64,000 nucleotides of DNA, from positions 476,281,988-476,345,987 of the forward strand of contig NC_056738.1 in assembly GCF_019279795.1 (NCBI RefSeq). Direction: 5' to 3'. This document shows, piece after piece, positions 34,720 through 48,149 of this stretch. Origin of the DNA: Protopterus annectens (taxonomy: Eukaryota; Chordata; Ceratodontiformes; Protopteridae). A program made the position numbers and the translations under genes. Numbering within the stretch: position 1 is the stretch's first letter; every line of letters begins with the position of its first letter. The notes beneath the pieces were generated by a model, which was not told the DNA's origin, ran no database searches, and saw only the letters and a program-made list of their open reading frames with translations.

Positions 34720-35849
34720 TCTGTATGACCTGCCAGGTGCAGTCTGTGGCTGTCCACAAACCCCTGTATATGGCAGCCATGAGGTAGAATTGTGTGCATG
34801 CATACACACATGCGAAATGTTAACACCTAGGGTGACCACATACACGCACACACTGCACCAACACTGCCCCACCCTGTACTGCTGCCCCTCACCAACACAC
34901 ATACACACACATGTCAATTGGTGGTATCAGTGGCTGACTCAGGCATACCTAATTCACACCGTGTGCATATGATGACACTGTGCCACCTCCTGCAATCTCC
35001 AACATCATTGCGGGAACAGGTAAACATGTTGCTGATGCACAGGGTGACTACATAGAAGTGTATTAGTAGTATCATGTTGGTAACAGTACAGTGTGCTGCT
35101 ATGACTGTGTGTATATCCCAGCATGCCTGCTACAGTAACTGTATGAATGTCCTGAATTGTTATCTGCACCCATAGTACATACCAAAGTGTACGAGCTGCA
35201 CATAATTGCATCCCGGTGGTAAGGTTGTCAACAGATAGCCGCATACATGGGTAGCACAGGGGGGAAGCTAACGCAAGTAGTGATATGCAATGGTGGACAT
35301 GTACAGTAATGGTGTCAAGTTGCCCACAACGACTATGCAATGTGGATGTTCGCGCATGTAGATATGTGTGCAGTACCAATGTAATCCAATCACAAATAAC
35401 TATGACATAATATCAGTTCTACCATGGGCATCTGCACTGTGCATTCCTGGGTACATGTTGATAGTGCCTACATATTTGCATTGTTACTTACTGTTATTGT
35501 TACCCCTTCTTTGTTGTACAATGCACTACTTCCAGCCCTGCTTACTGTAGCTTTGTTTGCATGCATGTTCACTTGGGGTTCCCTGGAACACTGCTTACAC
35601 CTGCAATGCAGAGTTACAGTGCTTCTATAGACTCCTAATGACATCTGCATAGTGTACGATACGTATGTCAACTTTACACATGACAGAACATCACTGTCTG
35701 TCCTGTACGCATGTGTGTTGCCTGTGACACATTGCACATATCTTACCTGGCATTTACCCACGTGTGCAGTCATATATGCCAGTGCTATGAAACAGTAGCG
35801 GTACACCCACACATACACACCTTCAGTATGTTGCTCCCCATTGGCCCTA
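34720..35849. other. Spacer after Myb-like gene 2
   Basis: CA/TG-rich, no gene recognised. Possibly further CR1 debris, but I could not align it convincingly. Confidence 0.35.
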
Positions 35850-36109
35850 TGTGTTGGTACTCACCATGGCAATCACACTACTAGGGTAGCATGTGCAAAG
35901 TTAACCTGTGAATCACCTCTATGGTCTAGTTGTGGTTTATGTGAGTCATGTGGCAATGTCACAGCTGCCACATGTATGCAGTCAGCCATCACCCTTGGCC
36001 AAGAATGTACAACACATGTGTGGGATGCCACCACACAGCCAATCTGGGGACTGAGCTCTCTGAACCCAGTAATGCCATACCCTGTCAGGTGGCATGTCAT
36101 ATATACTAC
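35850..36109 (+). repeat. Degenerate CR1-like ORF1 5' part (plus strand)
   Basis: A 'SSCGLCESCGNV' cysteine cluster near 35,928-35,965 resembles the CR1 ORF1 N-terminal 'CERC' region. The copy appears to continue at 38,130 after an L2-like insertion. Confidence 0.4.
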
Positions 36110-38123
36110 ATCCTGGACAAACATCAACCCCAATCCCTGCTGCTACTATTGATAAAACCCCTGAAGATGTTTCTGATAGTTTTGACCAATTCTTTACTAA
36201 GACATTTCAAGCCCTAGCTAGCCATCTACCTCCTAGCTCCCCTGGTCCTGAATGTAGCACCCCTAGAAACCTACTTGCGTTCAGCTGCCAACCAGTCGAC
36301 ACTTCACTTCTCCGTACCTTGATTGAAAAAGTGAAACCCACTACACTTTCTGCTGATCAACTCCCTGCCGAGTACCTACAAAAATCAGATGATGCTATTG
36401 CTTATCCCGTCTCAAAACTAATCAAATGAACCATGGTAGAATCTAAATTTCCCACCATCTGGAAAATATCCTATGTAATCCCACTTCACAAAGGAGGCAG
36501 CTCTACTGAATTCTCCAATTATAGGCCAATAGCTATACTCTCTCCACTTGCAAAGATTATGGAAACTTTATTCATAGACAATTCATGCACCACCTAATCC
36601 AAAATCGCCTTATGGCAGACACTCAGCATGGCTTCTGTCCTCATCACAGCACTACTTCAGGCCTCCTAGCCTTTACTAACACCATAAACCATACTTGCAA
36701 CACTAATTATATATCCTCAGCCCTCTTTTTGGATCTTTCCAAGGCATACGATATGGTTGATCACCAACTTGTAATCCACACCCTGCAAACATTCTGTCCA
36801 GATACTGGAGCCTTCCAATGGTTTCAATCCTACCTGCATGGTCGACAGCAGGCTGGCCTCTGGCAGAACAAACTCTCTAACCTTCTACCTAACACCCTCA
36901 GAGTACCACAAGGCTCTATACTAGGGCCCTTGCTGTTCTCCATCTTCATTAACGACCTTTATACTGTCATCCCAAAAGTCAGCTGTATCCAATATGCTGA
37001 AGACTCTGCTCTGATTTGCTCAGCCACATCTCCAGTAGAGTTATGGTCAGCTACCCAGACCACCTTTAATACAATAGAAAACTGGCTTTCTGAACATCGT
37101 CTGATCCTAAATCCCAAATAAACTAAACTGCTGTTATTTCACCAACACGTAGGTTTACCGCTTTCACCTTTACCATAACATCAACTGATGGCACAATAAT
37201 CTCCCCTGACCCATCTACTAAACTATTAGGTGTCATCATAGACAATAATCTCAAATGTGACCCACATGTTAACCAAATTATCAAAGCCATCAATAAAAAA
37301 CTAGGGTCACTTTACAGAAAAAAAGCCTTCCTAACCCCTCCAGCTAAAGGTGCCATATCTCGCTCACACCTTCTTTCAACCATTCTGTATGCATCCCCTC
37401 TACTCTCGAATATGAACAAGACTGTCCTTAACAAACACTCAATTTGCTACAGCCACATTGCCAGGTTTGCCACTGGGCTGCCTTTTAGGACACATCATTG
37501 CATCAATCTAAATCAGCTTGGTTGGCTTGAAATACCCAGCCTAATACAGTATAACCAACTGATTATGGCCTATGAAATCCTCTATAATCCGGACAATACT
37601 CCTGCACTTCAAATATTATCACCCCCTATAACAATCCTAGACCGCTTGGATCCTCTAACAAACTACTAATTCAGACTAGCAAATTTAATAACACAGCCGG
37701 TGATTCTCTCTTTGCAAACTCTGTAAGTAGATCCTGGAACTCACTTCCAGCTGATACTACCTTACTTTCCACCTTAGGTCAATTTAACACTAGACTCAAA
37801 CAACATTTGTCACTTAACTGGCTATGTCAATGTATCAAGCCTGGCTAACTCGAATGTGTAAAATCTGTTAACCAGTTTACTGTGTAATTTAATTTAATCC
37901 TGACTTGTGCTCAGGACTAACATTAACCTGTGGAACATGTTTAACTTGCTTACTTATGTAATCTCTGTAAATAATCTGTTTGTAATATGTAATGCTGGTA
38001 TTATGTAATGCTGTATCTGCTTACCCTTGTAGCTTTTCTCCCGGGCCTCCCTGAAATGGACATGCATCCAGTCGGACTATCCCGGTCAACAAATGTAGGA
38101 TAAATAAATAAATAAATAAAATA
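36110..38123 (+). mobile_element. L2-like LINE, 5'-truncated, inserted in CR1 debris
   Basis: RT-bearing LINE ending in (TAAA)n at about 38,100-38,121. The body is much less decayed than the surrounding CR1 pieces, so it is a later insertion. The 5' junction near 36,110 is approximate and no clean target duplication was seen. Confidence 0.7.
36120..37860 (+). pseudogene. L2-like LINE reverse transcriptase, broken
   Basis: Reads 'EDVSDSFDQFFTKTF', then 'VIPLHKGGSSTEFSNYRPIA' (about 36,477-36,536), then in another frame 'ALFLDLSKAYDMVDH' (first catalytic Asp), 'RVPQGSILGPLLFSIFIND' and 'YAEDSAL', where the usual (F/Y)ADD reads AED. The C-terminal part at 37,412-37,669 has 'HHCINLNQLGWLEI'. An in-frame stop at 36,427, a frameshift near 36,570 and others break it. 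The domain order and motifs place it in the L2/CR1 group; the exact clade needs a tree. Confidence 0.75.
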
Positions 38124-38129
38124 TATTAC

Positions 38130-39790
38130 AGTGACTACAATACACGTCAGACATTGACACGCACTGACAGCATGCTGAACACACTGGGGCATACCTGGGG
38201 ACTCAGAATAGCATCCTGCCTGAGCATCACACACCTCCGCAGCTGGCACACAGGCATATGTTCCGTCGGAACAGAGCACATGCCACACATGGCACACACA
38301 TCCCCTGTGCCACACACTCACAGCCTGTAGGGCTACACAACACACCTGCTACAGACATGTCAGGTACCTGTCTTGGGTGCTGCACTGGGGTCCCGCTCAA
38401 CAGGCTGTATCTAGTGAAGGTCACAGTGATATGCCTCAGGGGCACTATGGTCCACCACAGAACACATGCATACAGGTCAGTCAGAGGCATGGACACATAT
38501 GACTCACTCATTGACCATGCCAGTATGGCTGACCTGAGACATACCTCCCTGGACTACATGATAGGGAACATAGAATGGATCTCTCAGCATGTGGCACAGG
38601 CCAGTATGAGCCTGATCTTGGTTGCCAACATACCCTCACCAGGTATGCTACCACTATATGTGGGAAGGGTGTTGTATGTCTACATTATGCTCAGTCTCCA
38701 ATGTCATTCATAGGGTATCCGCTGACTGTCAGTGTGTGCTTACATGCTAGGGAATCCACAATGATGTGCAAGGGTCATCTTGCATGTGACACCCATGGCC
38801 CGATGTATAATGGCAAAGCTCCTTGGTACACACATACTGCCTTATGCTGCAGGACACGGTTTACATAGCCACCTCTGTGGGTATCACACAGGTTAGGACA
38901 CTAACAGTGCTGCTACACAACAGCAGTGTACACGGGAAGATGCATGCACCGGACACTGTCCTCAGCACGGTGAACTGCAATGTCTGTGCAGTACCAGATT
39001 CCTGATTCATGGCTCACAGGTGTTACCCATCACTGTCAGGTTATGCCCCATACCATGCCTGTTGTCCCCTACACATGTAACACACATGGACAGGGGGGTG
39101 GTATCCCAAGGTACCACAGATACACACACCTCCAGGTTGTTGGCACAGCACAAAGCATCAGGGCCTAATCATGTGCAGCTAACAGTGTGTCAGACTGCCA
39201 TCTGGTTCATAGCCTGGCACACACAACCCTCCCATACACAGGAAGACCACCTATCCTCCATAACAACACTGGCAATATGACAGTCTCATGAACTGTGTTT
39301 ATATGGCTGGACTGCATCCAGCCAAACATTGTGCGTGAGCATTACTGTAACTACAACACACTAGTTGAAGGGTTCACAGCATGTGGTCACTGAATTGCAG
39401 TGGAATGACATGTTACCACTACCACAACAGGTGGGAACATGCAGCACCTGTACATCGACTACATGTACACTATATGGCCTAGACCAGATGTGTATCCCCT
39501 GCTGTAGGTATTTTACCATATACACCCACACTGTATAGATACATACCGCATGCGGACACTGCACAGTAAGACACAGTCATATTGGTATACATTGCAAATA
39601 CCATTTATCCACTTGAGGCATGTGTCAGACATGGTAACTACTGCAGGTTACTGGTATTTATGTTTATGTGTCACACACATACATCATGTGTGCAATGCCA
39701 TTGCTGGTTTAGGCAATGGCATGCATTGTTATGTACAAAGACCCACACAAGGTCATACTGTGTGACACAACCACACGTGGCAGTTGTGGG
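38130..39790 (+). repeat. Degenerate CR1-like LINE, ORF1 and start of ORF2 (plus strand)
   Basis: 'LRHTSLDYMIGNIEWISQHV' and 'IPSPGMLPLY' (38,535-38,665) match 'TSLDYLKRDMIELTEYVSQ' and 'SPRMMPQY' of the CR1 ORF1 at 12.2-12.4 kb. The rest is too decayed for firm assignment. Confidence 0.55.
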
Positions 39791-39799
39791 TTACCAAAA

Positions 39800-41510
39800 C
39801 ATACCTATCTGTACTCTGACAATGGTAATAGACACAGTAGCAAAGCGCACTATTGGCATTACTAGCCAACTAGCCCTGTTTGGCTGTGCTGATAGTGTGG
39901 TGACATCCCCTGTGTTTACTGGGGGAATATGCAGCATCTGGTGTATTGTAGTATTTGCCAAAAGGATCTGTTCTCTCACACTTGCATTTACACACACCCT
40001 ACTACCTCCACGCACACTTGCAGGATTAATTCCCCTACCTAACTAAGTCACGACACGTGAGAGAGATGCATTAGCGAAGCACACTATTCAGATTACTAGA
40101 CAGTTCCTCTTCTCTGGCTGTACTTATAGGGTGCTGACAACATCAGTATTTTGAAAGAGTAATGTGCATCAGGTAGTGTGATCTCCTGATTGCCAAAACT
40201 AACATGTTTTTCATACGGAAATGCACACACACAAACTCCCCACATCCAAACACACACACACACTTGCCACTTGCAGGTTTCAAGCCTCTACCTGAATATG
40301 TTATGGCACTTGAGAGTGATGCTGTAGCAGGTTGCACTATTCTGAGTACTGGCAGATGTCTCTTCTCAAGCTGTATGTATAGGGTGCTGTCATCATCACT
40401 GTTTGGAAAGGGTAATGTGCATCATGTAGTGTGATCCCCTGATTTCAAAAAAGCACATGTTTTTCATACATAATTGCACATACACAGAGTCCCCACATCA
40501 GAAAAACACACATGCCATTTAAAGGTTTCAAACTCCTACCTAACTATATCATGACACTCGGGAGAGGCGCATTTGCAGAGTGCGCTATTCGCATTACTGG
40601 GAGACTTTCCTTCTCCTGCTGTACTTATAGGGTGCTGACATCATCTGTGTTTAGAAAGGGGAATGTGCATCCTGTAGTGTGTTCTCCCAGTTGCCAAAAG
40701 GGACATTTCCCTCACACAAAATTGCACACACACTAACCCCCCTCATCCAAACACACACACTTGCCATTTACAAGATCCAAACCACTACCTAACTACTAGA
40801 TAGGGGAATGTGCATCCTGTAGTGTATTCTCCTAGTTGGCAAAAGGGATACTTCTTTCAAACAGTCTTGAACACACATTAACACCCTCCACACACACTGA
40901 GCATGTACAGGATTCAACCCCCTACTTAACTATGTTATAACACTCGAGACAAACGCATTAGCAAAGCACGCTTTTTGCATTACTTGGAGGATTTGCTTCT
41001 CCTGCTGTACTTATAGGGTGCTGACATCATCAGTGTTTAGAAAGGGGAATGTGCATCCTGTAGTGTATTCTCCTAGTTAGCAAAAGGGATACTTCTTTCT
41101 AACAGTCTTGAACACACACTAACTCCATCCAAACACACTGAGCATGTACAGGATTCAAACCTCTACCTAACTATGTTATGACACTCGAGACAGACACATT
41201 AGCAGAGCGTGCTATTCGCATTACTGGGAGATTTCGCTTCTCCTCCTGTACTTATAGGGTGCTGACATCATCAGTATTTAGAAAGGGGAATGTACATCCT
41301 GTAGTGTGTTTTCCCAGTTGCCAAAAGGGACATTTCCCTCTCACACATACAAACCCCACTCACCGAGCATTTGCTGGATTCGAACCCCTACCTAACTATA
41401 TTATGACACTTGAGGGAGACGCATTAGCAGAGCGCACTATCCGAGTTATTGGGCATCTGTTCTGCACCTGTAGTATTTATAGGGTGCTGACATCTTTATT
41501 TCTACAGAGG
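39800..41510 (-). repeat. Tandem array of ~245-bp tRNA-like units
   Basis: About seven to eight units, one truncated. B-box-like blocks on the minus strand (for example GGTTCGAATCC, RC at about 41,375-41,390) recur near 40,022, 40,278, 40,524, 40,773, 40,911, 41,151 and 41,375. Each unit also carries GCATTAGC(A)GAGCGC (an A-box-like side) and TATAGGGTGCTGACATCATC. The 60-80 bp between A- and B-like blocks suggests a tRNA with a long variable arm or a tRNA-derived satellite. Confidence 0.7.
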
Positions 41511-43250
41511 TATGTACATGTAGTACTACCTGTCAGGTGGGGGATAGCATATATATGCATTTGCAGCCACCTACGTCAGGGTCAGATATGCACATCGCAC
41601 TGGCAGGTTATGTTCTATACCATGCTTTGGGACCACAGGACCTGTAACACACAACACAACCAGTCCAGAACACCACACCCACATCCAGGACACACACTTA
41701 GCTTCCCTGGGAACAGTGCCAGGATATGCAGGTGCTCACATACACCATTCCAGTTGTTAACATCAGGTACAGGCATACTGTGTGTGAGAACTACTCAGGC
41801 CTCTACCACTTTACCCTACAGCCACTACAATTTGTGGGTTCATGTGCTATGGCAGAACCACACACCACAGCCACATGGGGGAATACATATTGCACCTGTC
41901 CATCTGCAACGTGGGTACTCACTGTTCCACACCAGAGGTAGACCACCATTGTTGATATCTGACCATACCCACCTTTCCCTGGACATCCATATCCCATCTC
42001 CACCCCCAGGCAAGGTTGTCACTGCACACAAACTGTATTTAGCACAAGCAGACTCTACACTTGTGTAGACTGGGGTGGACGACTTCAGAGGACCCATGCT
42101 GGGGGACTATACTGGCCACTCAGCATAATCCTTGGCAATTGCATTCTATGAGCATGTGTACGGTTTGCATTGGTCATGCTATCCCACATATACCCATGAC
42201 TGCTCCACAACAAGACACCTGTCAGCTGCACATCAGCCATATATGCGCCGTACAACAGACAGAGTGACCTAATACATTGCAGAGCTGTAGCCCACAGAGG
42301 GAGGACATCTGTGAACAGTTCCGGCACGGCACTTCATTCACACATACTCATTACAACACAGTGTTGACAGTGGAATCGTCCAGAGAATGCAGATAGGGCT
42401 CCCCTCAGTCTGTTATTGACGGACACCTACTGTCAGAGATCCTCAGCAACCCTCTCACAGCACACATTGACAACATGGCTGTGGCTTAGCACATTCAATC
42501 CCTGGGACCTCCACAGTGCCCCTGCTTGACAGAGGCACAGCTCACTAGCCTCACATGTTGCCTTCTGTGACCTACTTTACAGTGGCACAGTAGCCTACTG
42601 TCCTGGGGATGCAGATGCCAAGCACACTCTGGCTGAGCTGTCATTCCCTAGGGCAACAAGCCTAGTATTGACCTCTACACCCATATGTTCAATTGTCGGA
42701 TGCACAATATTTGTTGTGCTGTTCTACTGTTTGCAGGTCTTTATTGCCATAGCATTCCCTGTTCCTATGACCAACTTGTGTATCTGTGGAAGATGTTTGC
42801 ATATGACAGCGATCCACTATATCACTTATGTCTCTGTAGTCATTTACTGTGTGCACTGGGCTGATTGCTGTGTTGTGGTTGGTTCCTGGACTGACACGTA
42901 CAAATACCAGATATGTGTGGCCAACTGCTAAACGGAGATATGGCCTAAGTGTGTGAGCATGCCCAGTTCAGCCTTTCCATGGCATGTTGTCTGACATATG
43001 CCTCATTTATCAAAGTGTGCGAGCATGCCCAGTGTGAGCTTTCCATATGTTGCACTCTGAAGTCCACCACATATTTGGGTGTGTGTGAACTTCAACAATA
43101 TCTCACGTTTATGGTTGTGTGTTGGGTGTCATGTTGTGTAGTAACTGGCCAACTGCTTCGTGTCTGCCACAACAGGGATTATACTGTGCCTGCAGGGATT
43201 GCATGGGATACTTTGCAGACAGTTCTCAACATACTTTCATAATGACCTAA
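41511..43250 (+). repeat. Very degenerate CR1-like sequence (plus strand), tentative
   Basis: A/C-rich. 'HTVCENYSGLYHFTLQPLQF' (about 41,779-41,838) weakly resembles 'SRLVKHYDTQESFHIQLT' of the CR1 endonuclease. Nothing else is clear. Confidence 0.3.
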
Positions 43251-43261
43251 CACTGTAGTAC

Positions 43262-43325
43262 CGTATAGTGTACTGGTTCAGTACTTTCACTGTGGTGGAC
43301 AGTATCCTGGGCTTTAGTCCTATGA
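43262..43325 (+). other. tRNA-like module
   Basis: TACTGGTTCAGTACTTTCAC followed by AGTATCCTGGGCTTTAGTCC parallels the minus-strand module at 23,271-23,333 almost base for base. The B-box has decayed (TTCGAACC to CTTTAGTCC). Confidence 0.45.
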
Positions 43326-43617
43326 CTGCTTGACATCTTCATAGTGAGCACAACAGACTGTATAGGGGCCAGTTGTGCACATATGACCATGTTGCAATAT
43401 GTTCAGATATGGACTACCTACACCAGGCTCGTCCAACATTGCTAGTGTATTCCACAACATGGGTGGACATTGGCAAACACTAGCAATGTTCACTAGGCCA
43501 TTTCTGATGCTAGTCACAGGGTGTGTTTGTCCTTCGACACACATTGTAACTGGAGTTTGCCATGACATATGTCATGGTTAGTATACTGTGCCTCCATCTA
43601 CCTCTGACATAACAGTA

Positions 43618-45360
43618 ATACCCAGGGTTAGCCTACCATCTCCCATCCACTCATCAGGATTCCTCTTGAGGGGTGTCGATATGTGACTCTCTGGCTGACC
43701 TGTACCAGGAGTTTACTGAAGAGTGGGGGTGCCTTCTGTGTTATGGATCATTCTGTACAGCTTGTCCTATGTATGTCAGTGCTGGGGTTCAGGTCTCTCA
43801 TGTGCATAGCTCACTGCCATTCAGATTGTACAAGGTGCAACATGTTCATTCATTCCAGGTTGGGCATGGCTTCATACATCAGGCACAGCTTTCATGTAGC
43901 TGGGAAGTATGGCGGTGTGTGGGGCTGCAGTTTGTTTACTCAGGCAACACATGGCATCTGTTCATGCTCTTTGCTACTCCTGGTGGGGTACTGTTGTGGA
44001 CTTTACAGTTGATGGAGGTGTCTGCTGTGGTATATCCCACAGGGGCTATTGTAGTCACTTGTGACACTGATGGAGGATGACTGCAGAGCCACAGTGAGTT
44101 CCCCTTATCTACATCTGCCAACCTTCATGTTTGGGTGGGTATATAGTATATGTTTCTGTGAACACTACAGCCACATGTTTGTCCAGTGCAGGATATCTAT
44201 TACCTTTTGTACCCAGGTCTCACATTACATGTTAGGTACCTCATGGGTTAACACCTGTGTGGTAATTTGTGGGCACTTACTGTATATCCACGGTGGTTGT
44301 CTATACACAGTTCTGCAATTAGCTTGCTGACATGGCTATGGCTACAGTTGTCTGTTTGTAGGTGGCCCTTTTGTGGGTTGCTTGTGTCAGCTGGGGGTCG
44401 GATATGGTGGGCTGTTTGTACTCCTCTGCATACATGTTCAGTCACAGTCCTTCCATGTTGGCCTATACCTATGGGACATATATACAGAACGGGGGTGGGG
44501 AGGGCAAGACCAGGCCTTGTGGGATGCCACTCATATCCGCTTTGTAGTCTGACATGGATGCGGCATGTCTGACCATGTCAGTTCTGTCCTTGGTCTGGTT
44601 TGCAACCCCTCTACTGACATAGGGGTATATATTTAAGCTGGTGAACATATCCATACTGAACTCGTACGGTATTGTCTAGAAGCATGTGCACGGTCCAGCT
44701 ACACTGTGTGGACCACATTGCCCTCATCAATGACCTTAATGACTGCTTCAAATGGGTCAGACATGTTTAGGGGCAGGTTCTGCAGTTACAACAGCTACAC
44801 TGTGTAGGGTCCAGTATCAGTAGGTCCACAATAGCCTTCTGTCTGCGGTACATACTGATCCTTTCCATAGCTGTGCAGAACAAGCTTGTCAGGATCCTGG
44901 GGTGGTAGTTTGAAGTATCCATTCAGGCAACACCTTTGTTCTGATGGACCATTGTTGTTGTACACTGCTCTTTGGGTACATATCCTGTGGTAAGGCTGAC
45001 ATTGGGCAGTAGTGTGATTTGGCATTCCATTATTCTTGGAGTCCATGTTGGCCTCAGCACAAGACACCATCACATGCCTTTGCTGCTGTGTGTTCTGCTT
45101 TGCAGATGTTGGCTGTTACCTCAGCATCTGCAATGTCAGGGGACCATCAGTCTGCTGGGATAGGTATTTTGCACTCTGGGGGGGGGGTGTTTGCACTGCA
45201 CCTGACAGGTTGTATGTTAGCAATATATGTGTGTGTTTGGTATGTTGTTTGTAATATCTGTGTGATTCGGAGCATATCTGTGGATGCCCAACATGGTTCA
45301 TACCATCAGTTGGGTAACCCTTGTGATTATCCTTAGTGTCCTGTACGTTTTGTATCTTCA
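43618..45360 (-). repeat. Degenerate CR1-like LINE, RT and 3' part (copy 1)
   Basis: CCATCTCCCATCCACTCATC (CR1 3' UTR) near 43,638 leads into blocks matching 9.3-10.5 kb of the intact-order LINE, including GGCCTTGTGGGATGCCACTC near 44,513 (compare ACTGATCCCTGTGGTATG near 10,165) and the CCTCATCAATGACC block near 44,723. No open frame of useful length. Confidence 0.6.
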
Positions 45361-45362
45361 TA

Positions 45363-47950
45363 GGTTCATGGGTTCATACTAGGCTATACACCCTAGGCCA
45401 TTAGTAAGCCTAGCCAGAGTGTGTGTGTCTTTCGCCACCCCTTGCTATGTTCAATTATGGTCATTTATGAAGTTCTTCACTGTGCCTCTGTCTGGTTGTG
45501 ACACAGTGAGGACCCCCAGTATACATGTACGGTCATCCATCCACTTGGCAATATTCCTGTTGAGGGGTGTCAGTGAGGGGCTCTGCCTACCATGGATTGG
45601 GATCCTGTTTCTGGGTGTGGGGAGCCTCTGGGTTATGTATCTGTCCCTCCAGCACATCTTATTTCATTATGTGTTGAGGCTGATATCTGTGACTCTCACA
45701 GCTCCAATGGCTTTGATTTCCTGTGGTGGAGCATGTCCATTACTCCTGTGTTGGACATGGCCTTGTACAACAGACATACAATGCCTCTGTGTAGGCAGTC
45801 TGTGACTGCAGTCAGCTGGGGTGTCTACAGCCAGGCAGCATATGACATATATTTCACACCCTTTATCCTGTTGGTGGGGTAACTATGAGGTCTTCCGAAC
45901 CGCTGCAGGTGTCACGTACGGTGCATCCCATATGAGTCATTGTACTAGATTATGGGTCTGATAAGGGAACAGTACAGCAGCACAGTGACCTCTGTTGATG
46001 TTGATGTGAATTCTTTCATGATACGGTGTCCAATATCGACAATCTTCATAGCCACATTGGCATTGTGGGTGTCACATGACAGATTAATGTCGACCTGTGT
46101 CCCTAGGTCCCTGATTACTCCTTGCATACATAATGGTTTGACACCTATGTGGTAATTTGTGTGTACCTTGTCTGGTATTTGGTGGGACATTTATACTGTC
46201 CAGTGTCTTCAGGATGTCTGGGTGGAGTTCTTGTGTGTGAGAGTGTGGTCTGTCGCATGCTACAGACTGTACAGCAGTTTTGACTACAGTTACGTGCACA
46301 TGGGTGGTCTCCGCTGCTTTGTGCATTGTCAGTTACCTGGTAATATGGGTGTCTGTGCTGCATATGGACACTCCCCCTCCTTTGATGTTTTGGTGCAGGT
46401 GTTGGGCCATAACACATGATATGTGGTATAACCTAGTAGTGCTGGTGTGCTATCACTAGGCTTGCAGCAGGCTTCTGTCACTGCACAGACATCGATGTTC
46501 TGATAATGGGAAGTGCCTCAGGGGCATGCATATTGCAGTTTACACATCTGGCATTGGTCAGCATTACCCATATGTTTCCTACCACTTATGTTTTCTAGGG
46601 TGGTGGGTAGTCTTTTTAGCCTTGCCTACATACGGCTCTATGGAGGCGGCAAAGGCCTTATCCAGTATCCAGACGCACACGAGTAACAGGTGCAAGCCAT
46701 CCCTGGAACAGCAGCATGGCTTGTCATGCTTGACATCTCAAGCAGACAGACATTAGACCCTCTTGGACTGACAGCTGTAACTGTGCCAGCTGTTAAACAT
46801 GAGCATTCTGTGTTTGTACTGTGGCATCATTCTTGGTGAGGGTTGGATGCTGCACACAGCCAGTGTCATACTGCCCTGGGGTACATACTCATAGGGACCA
46901 TCCATGTCTCTTTTGATGTTGACCAGGAAGGTACATCTCAGGTAATTCACACCAGCATGGACATTGAGTGTATCATATTTCTGCTTGCTTTGAGGTGACC
47001 TGCGTACTTGTGTTATGTGGCATTTTGTGGCAGCCTACAGGCAGCTTACTCTACCCTTTCCCTTGTTCAGTCTGGTGAGCAGGACAGCAGTGTGTCTGCC
47101 TATACAGACCCTATTACGACTGTATCAGGCATGTTGTTTCTCCTTCTGGCCTGTGACTGTTTGGCACACCAGCTTTGTGTACTATTCATTGCATGTGCTA
47201 TGTTTGAAGGTTGTGGTTGCTTGTGATCTGCTTTGGAGGCTTCTGTTGGTGTGGTGTGTTTGTAATTAAGGCCTCCGGGAATATTTGTCTGTGTTTATGT
47301 GTTTGGTTTACAGTTGTGGTAGGTCTATGTGGGACTGGGTTTGTGATGTATGTGGTTACCTTCTCCTCCTGACTAGTTTTGACAGTACTGAGTTGGTGGA
47401 GCTCAACCTCTGGTTTGGATACATGGATGCATCTATCACATATATTTGTATTTATTGGGGGTGTTGTGGTTGTCTGTGTACTTGGGACTGGTGTCACATT
47501 GCCTCTGGATTCACAGATTCTACTTGTTGTGGCTGGACTTAGTGGATTGTATGTGTGGACATATGTTATTGCCATACTACTGGTCAGTGATTACTTCCCT
47601 TTTTATGTTTGCTCTATCATGTGGTAGCTTCCTCATTCTCTTGCATGGTTTGGTAATGGCTGGAGTCCAGCATGCCAGATGCCTGCGTATATGGCATTGT
47701 GTGTTGTTGTTATTTGTGATTGCATACTCCAAGCATTCCTGGCTGCGTTCATGGAATTCCTGTATAACATGTTCTGTGGTGTGTCCCATATTCTGCACTT
47801 GCACAGGGCCTTTTGTGGATTCAACATCGGTTTTGAGGGCTGCAACCTATGCTTTACACATGTTTTTCACTGTGGTATTCTGGCGAGGGACTGGGGTCAG
47901 GATGTGTATATCCAGTGTGATTACTCTATGGTCTGGTCTTACCAGTGAGG
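45363..47950 (-). repeat. Degenerate CR1-like LINE with internal deletion (copy 2)
   Basis: Starts with the family 3' terminus (GGTTCATACTAGGCTATACACC). RT C-terminal 'MKEFTSTSTEVTVLLYCSLIRPII' (about 46,015-45,945) matches 'RKDISSRDKEVITSLYFSIIRPII'. By about 46,300-46,500 it is already in the endonuclease region, so most of the RT is missing. ORF1 pieces follow: 'SPRMMPQYKHRM' (about 46,800-46,835) and a Thr/Pro-rich N-terminal part (47,575-47,198). Confidence 0.7.
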
Positions 47951-48149
47951 GGTACACTTCTCATCTTGCCATCCAGTACACATGTTTCTGATTATCACAT
48001 CCAGTATGCTTACTCCTCTTGTGGGAGTGGTACATTGTTCCTGGGCATTTTGGTTTATGGATTCTGGGTAATTTTCTCCTACTGTGTTGGTGCTAGTATA
48101 ATGCTCCCGGTGTATGTCTGGGTATTTTCAGTCAAGCAATATAATGTGG

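Noticed and set aside
47446..47991. 181-aa hydrophobic, Trp/Cys-rich plus-strand open frame
   Set aside because: Lies antisense to degenerate CR1 ORF1. The hydrophobic look follows from T/G-rich composition.
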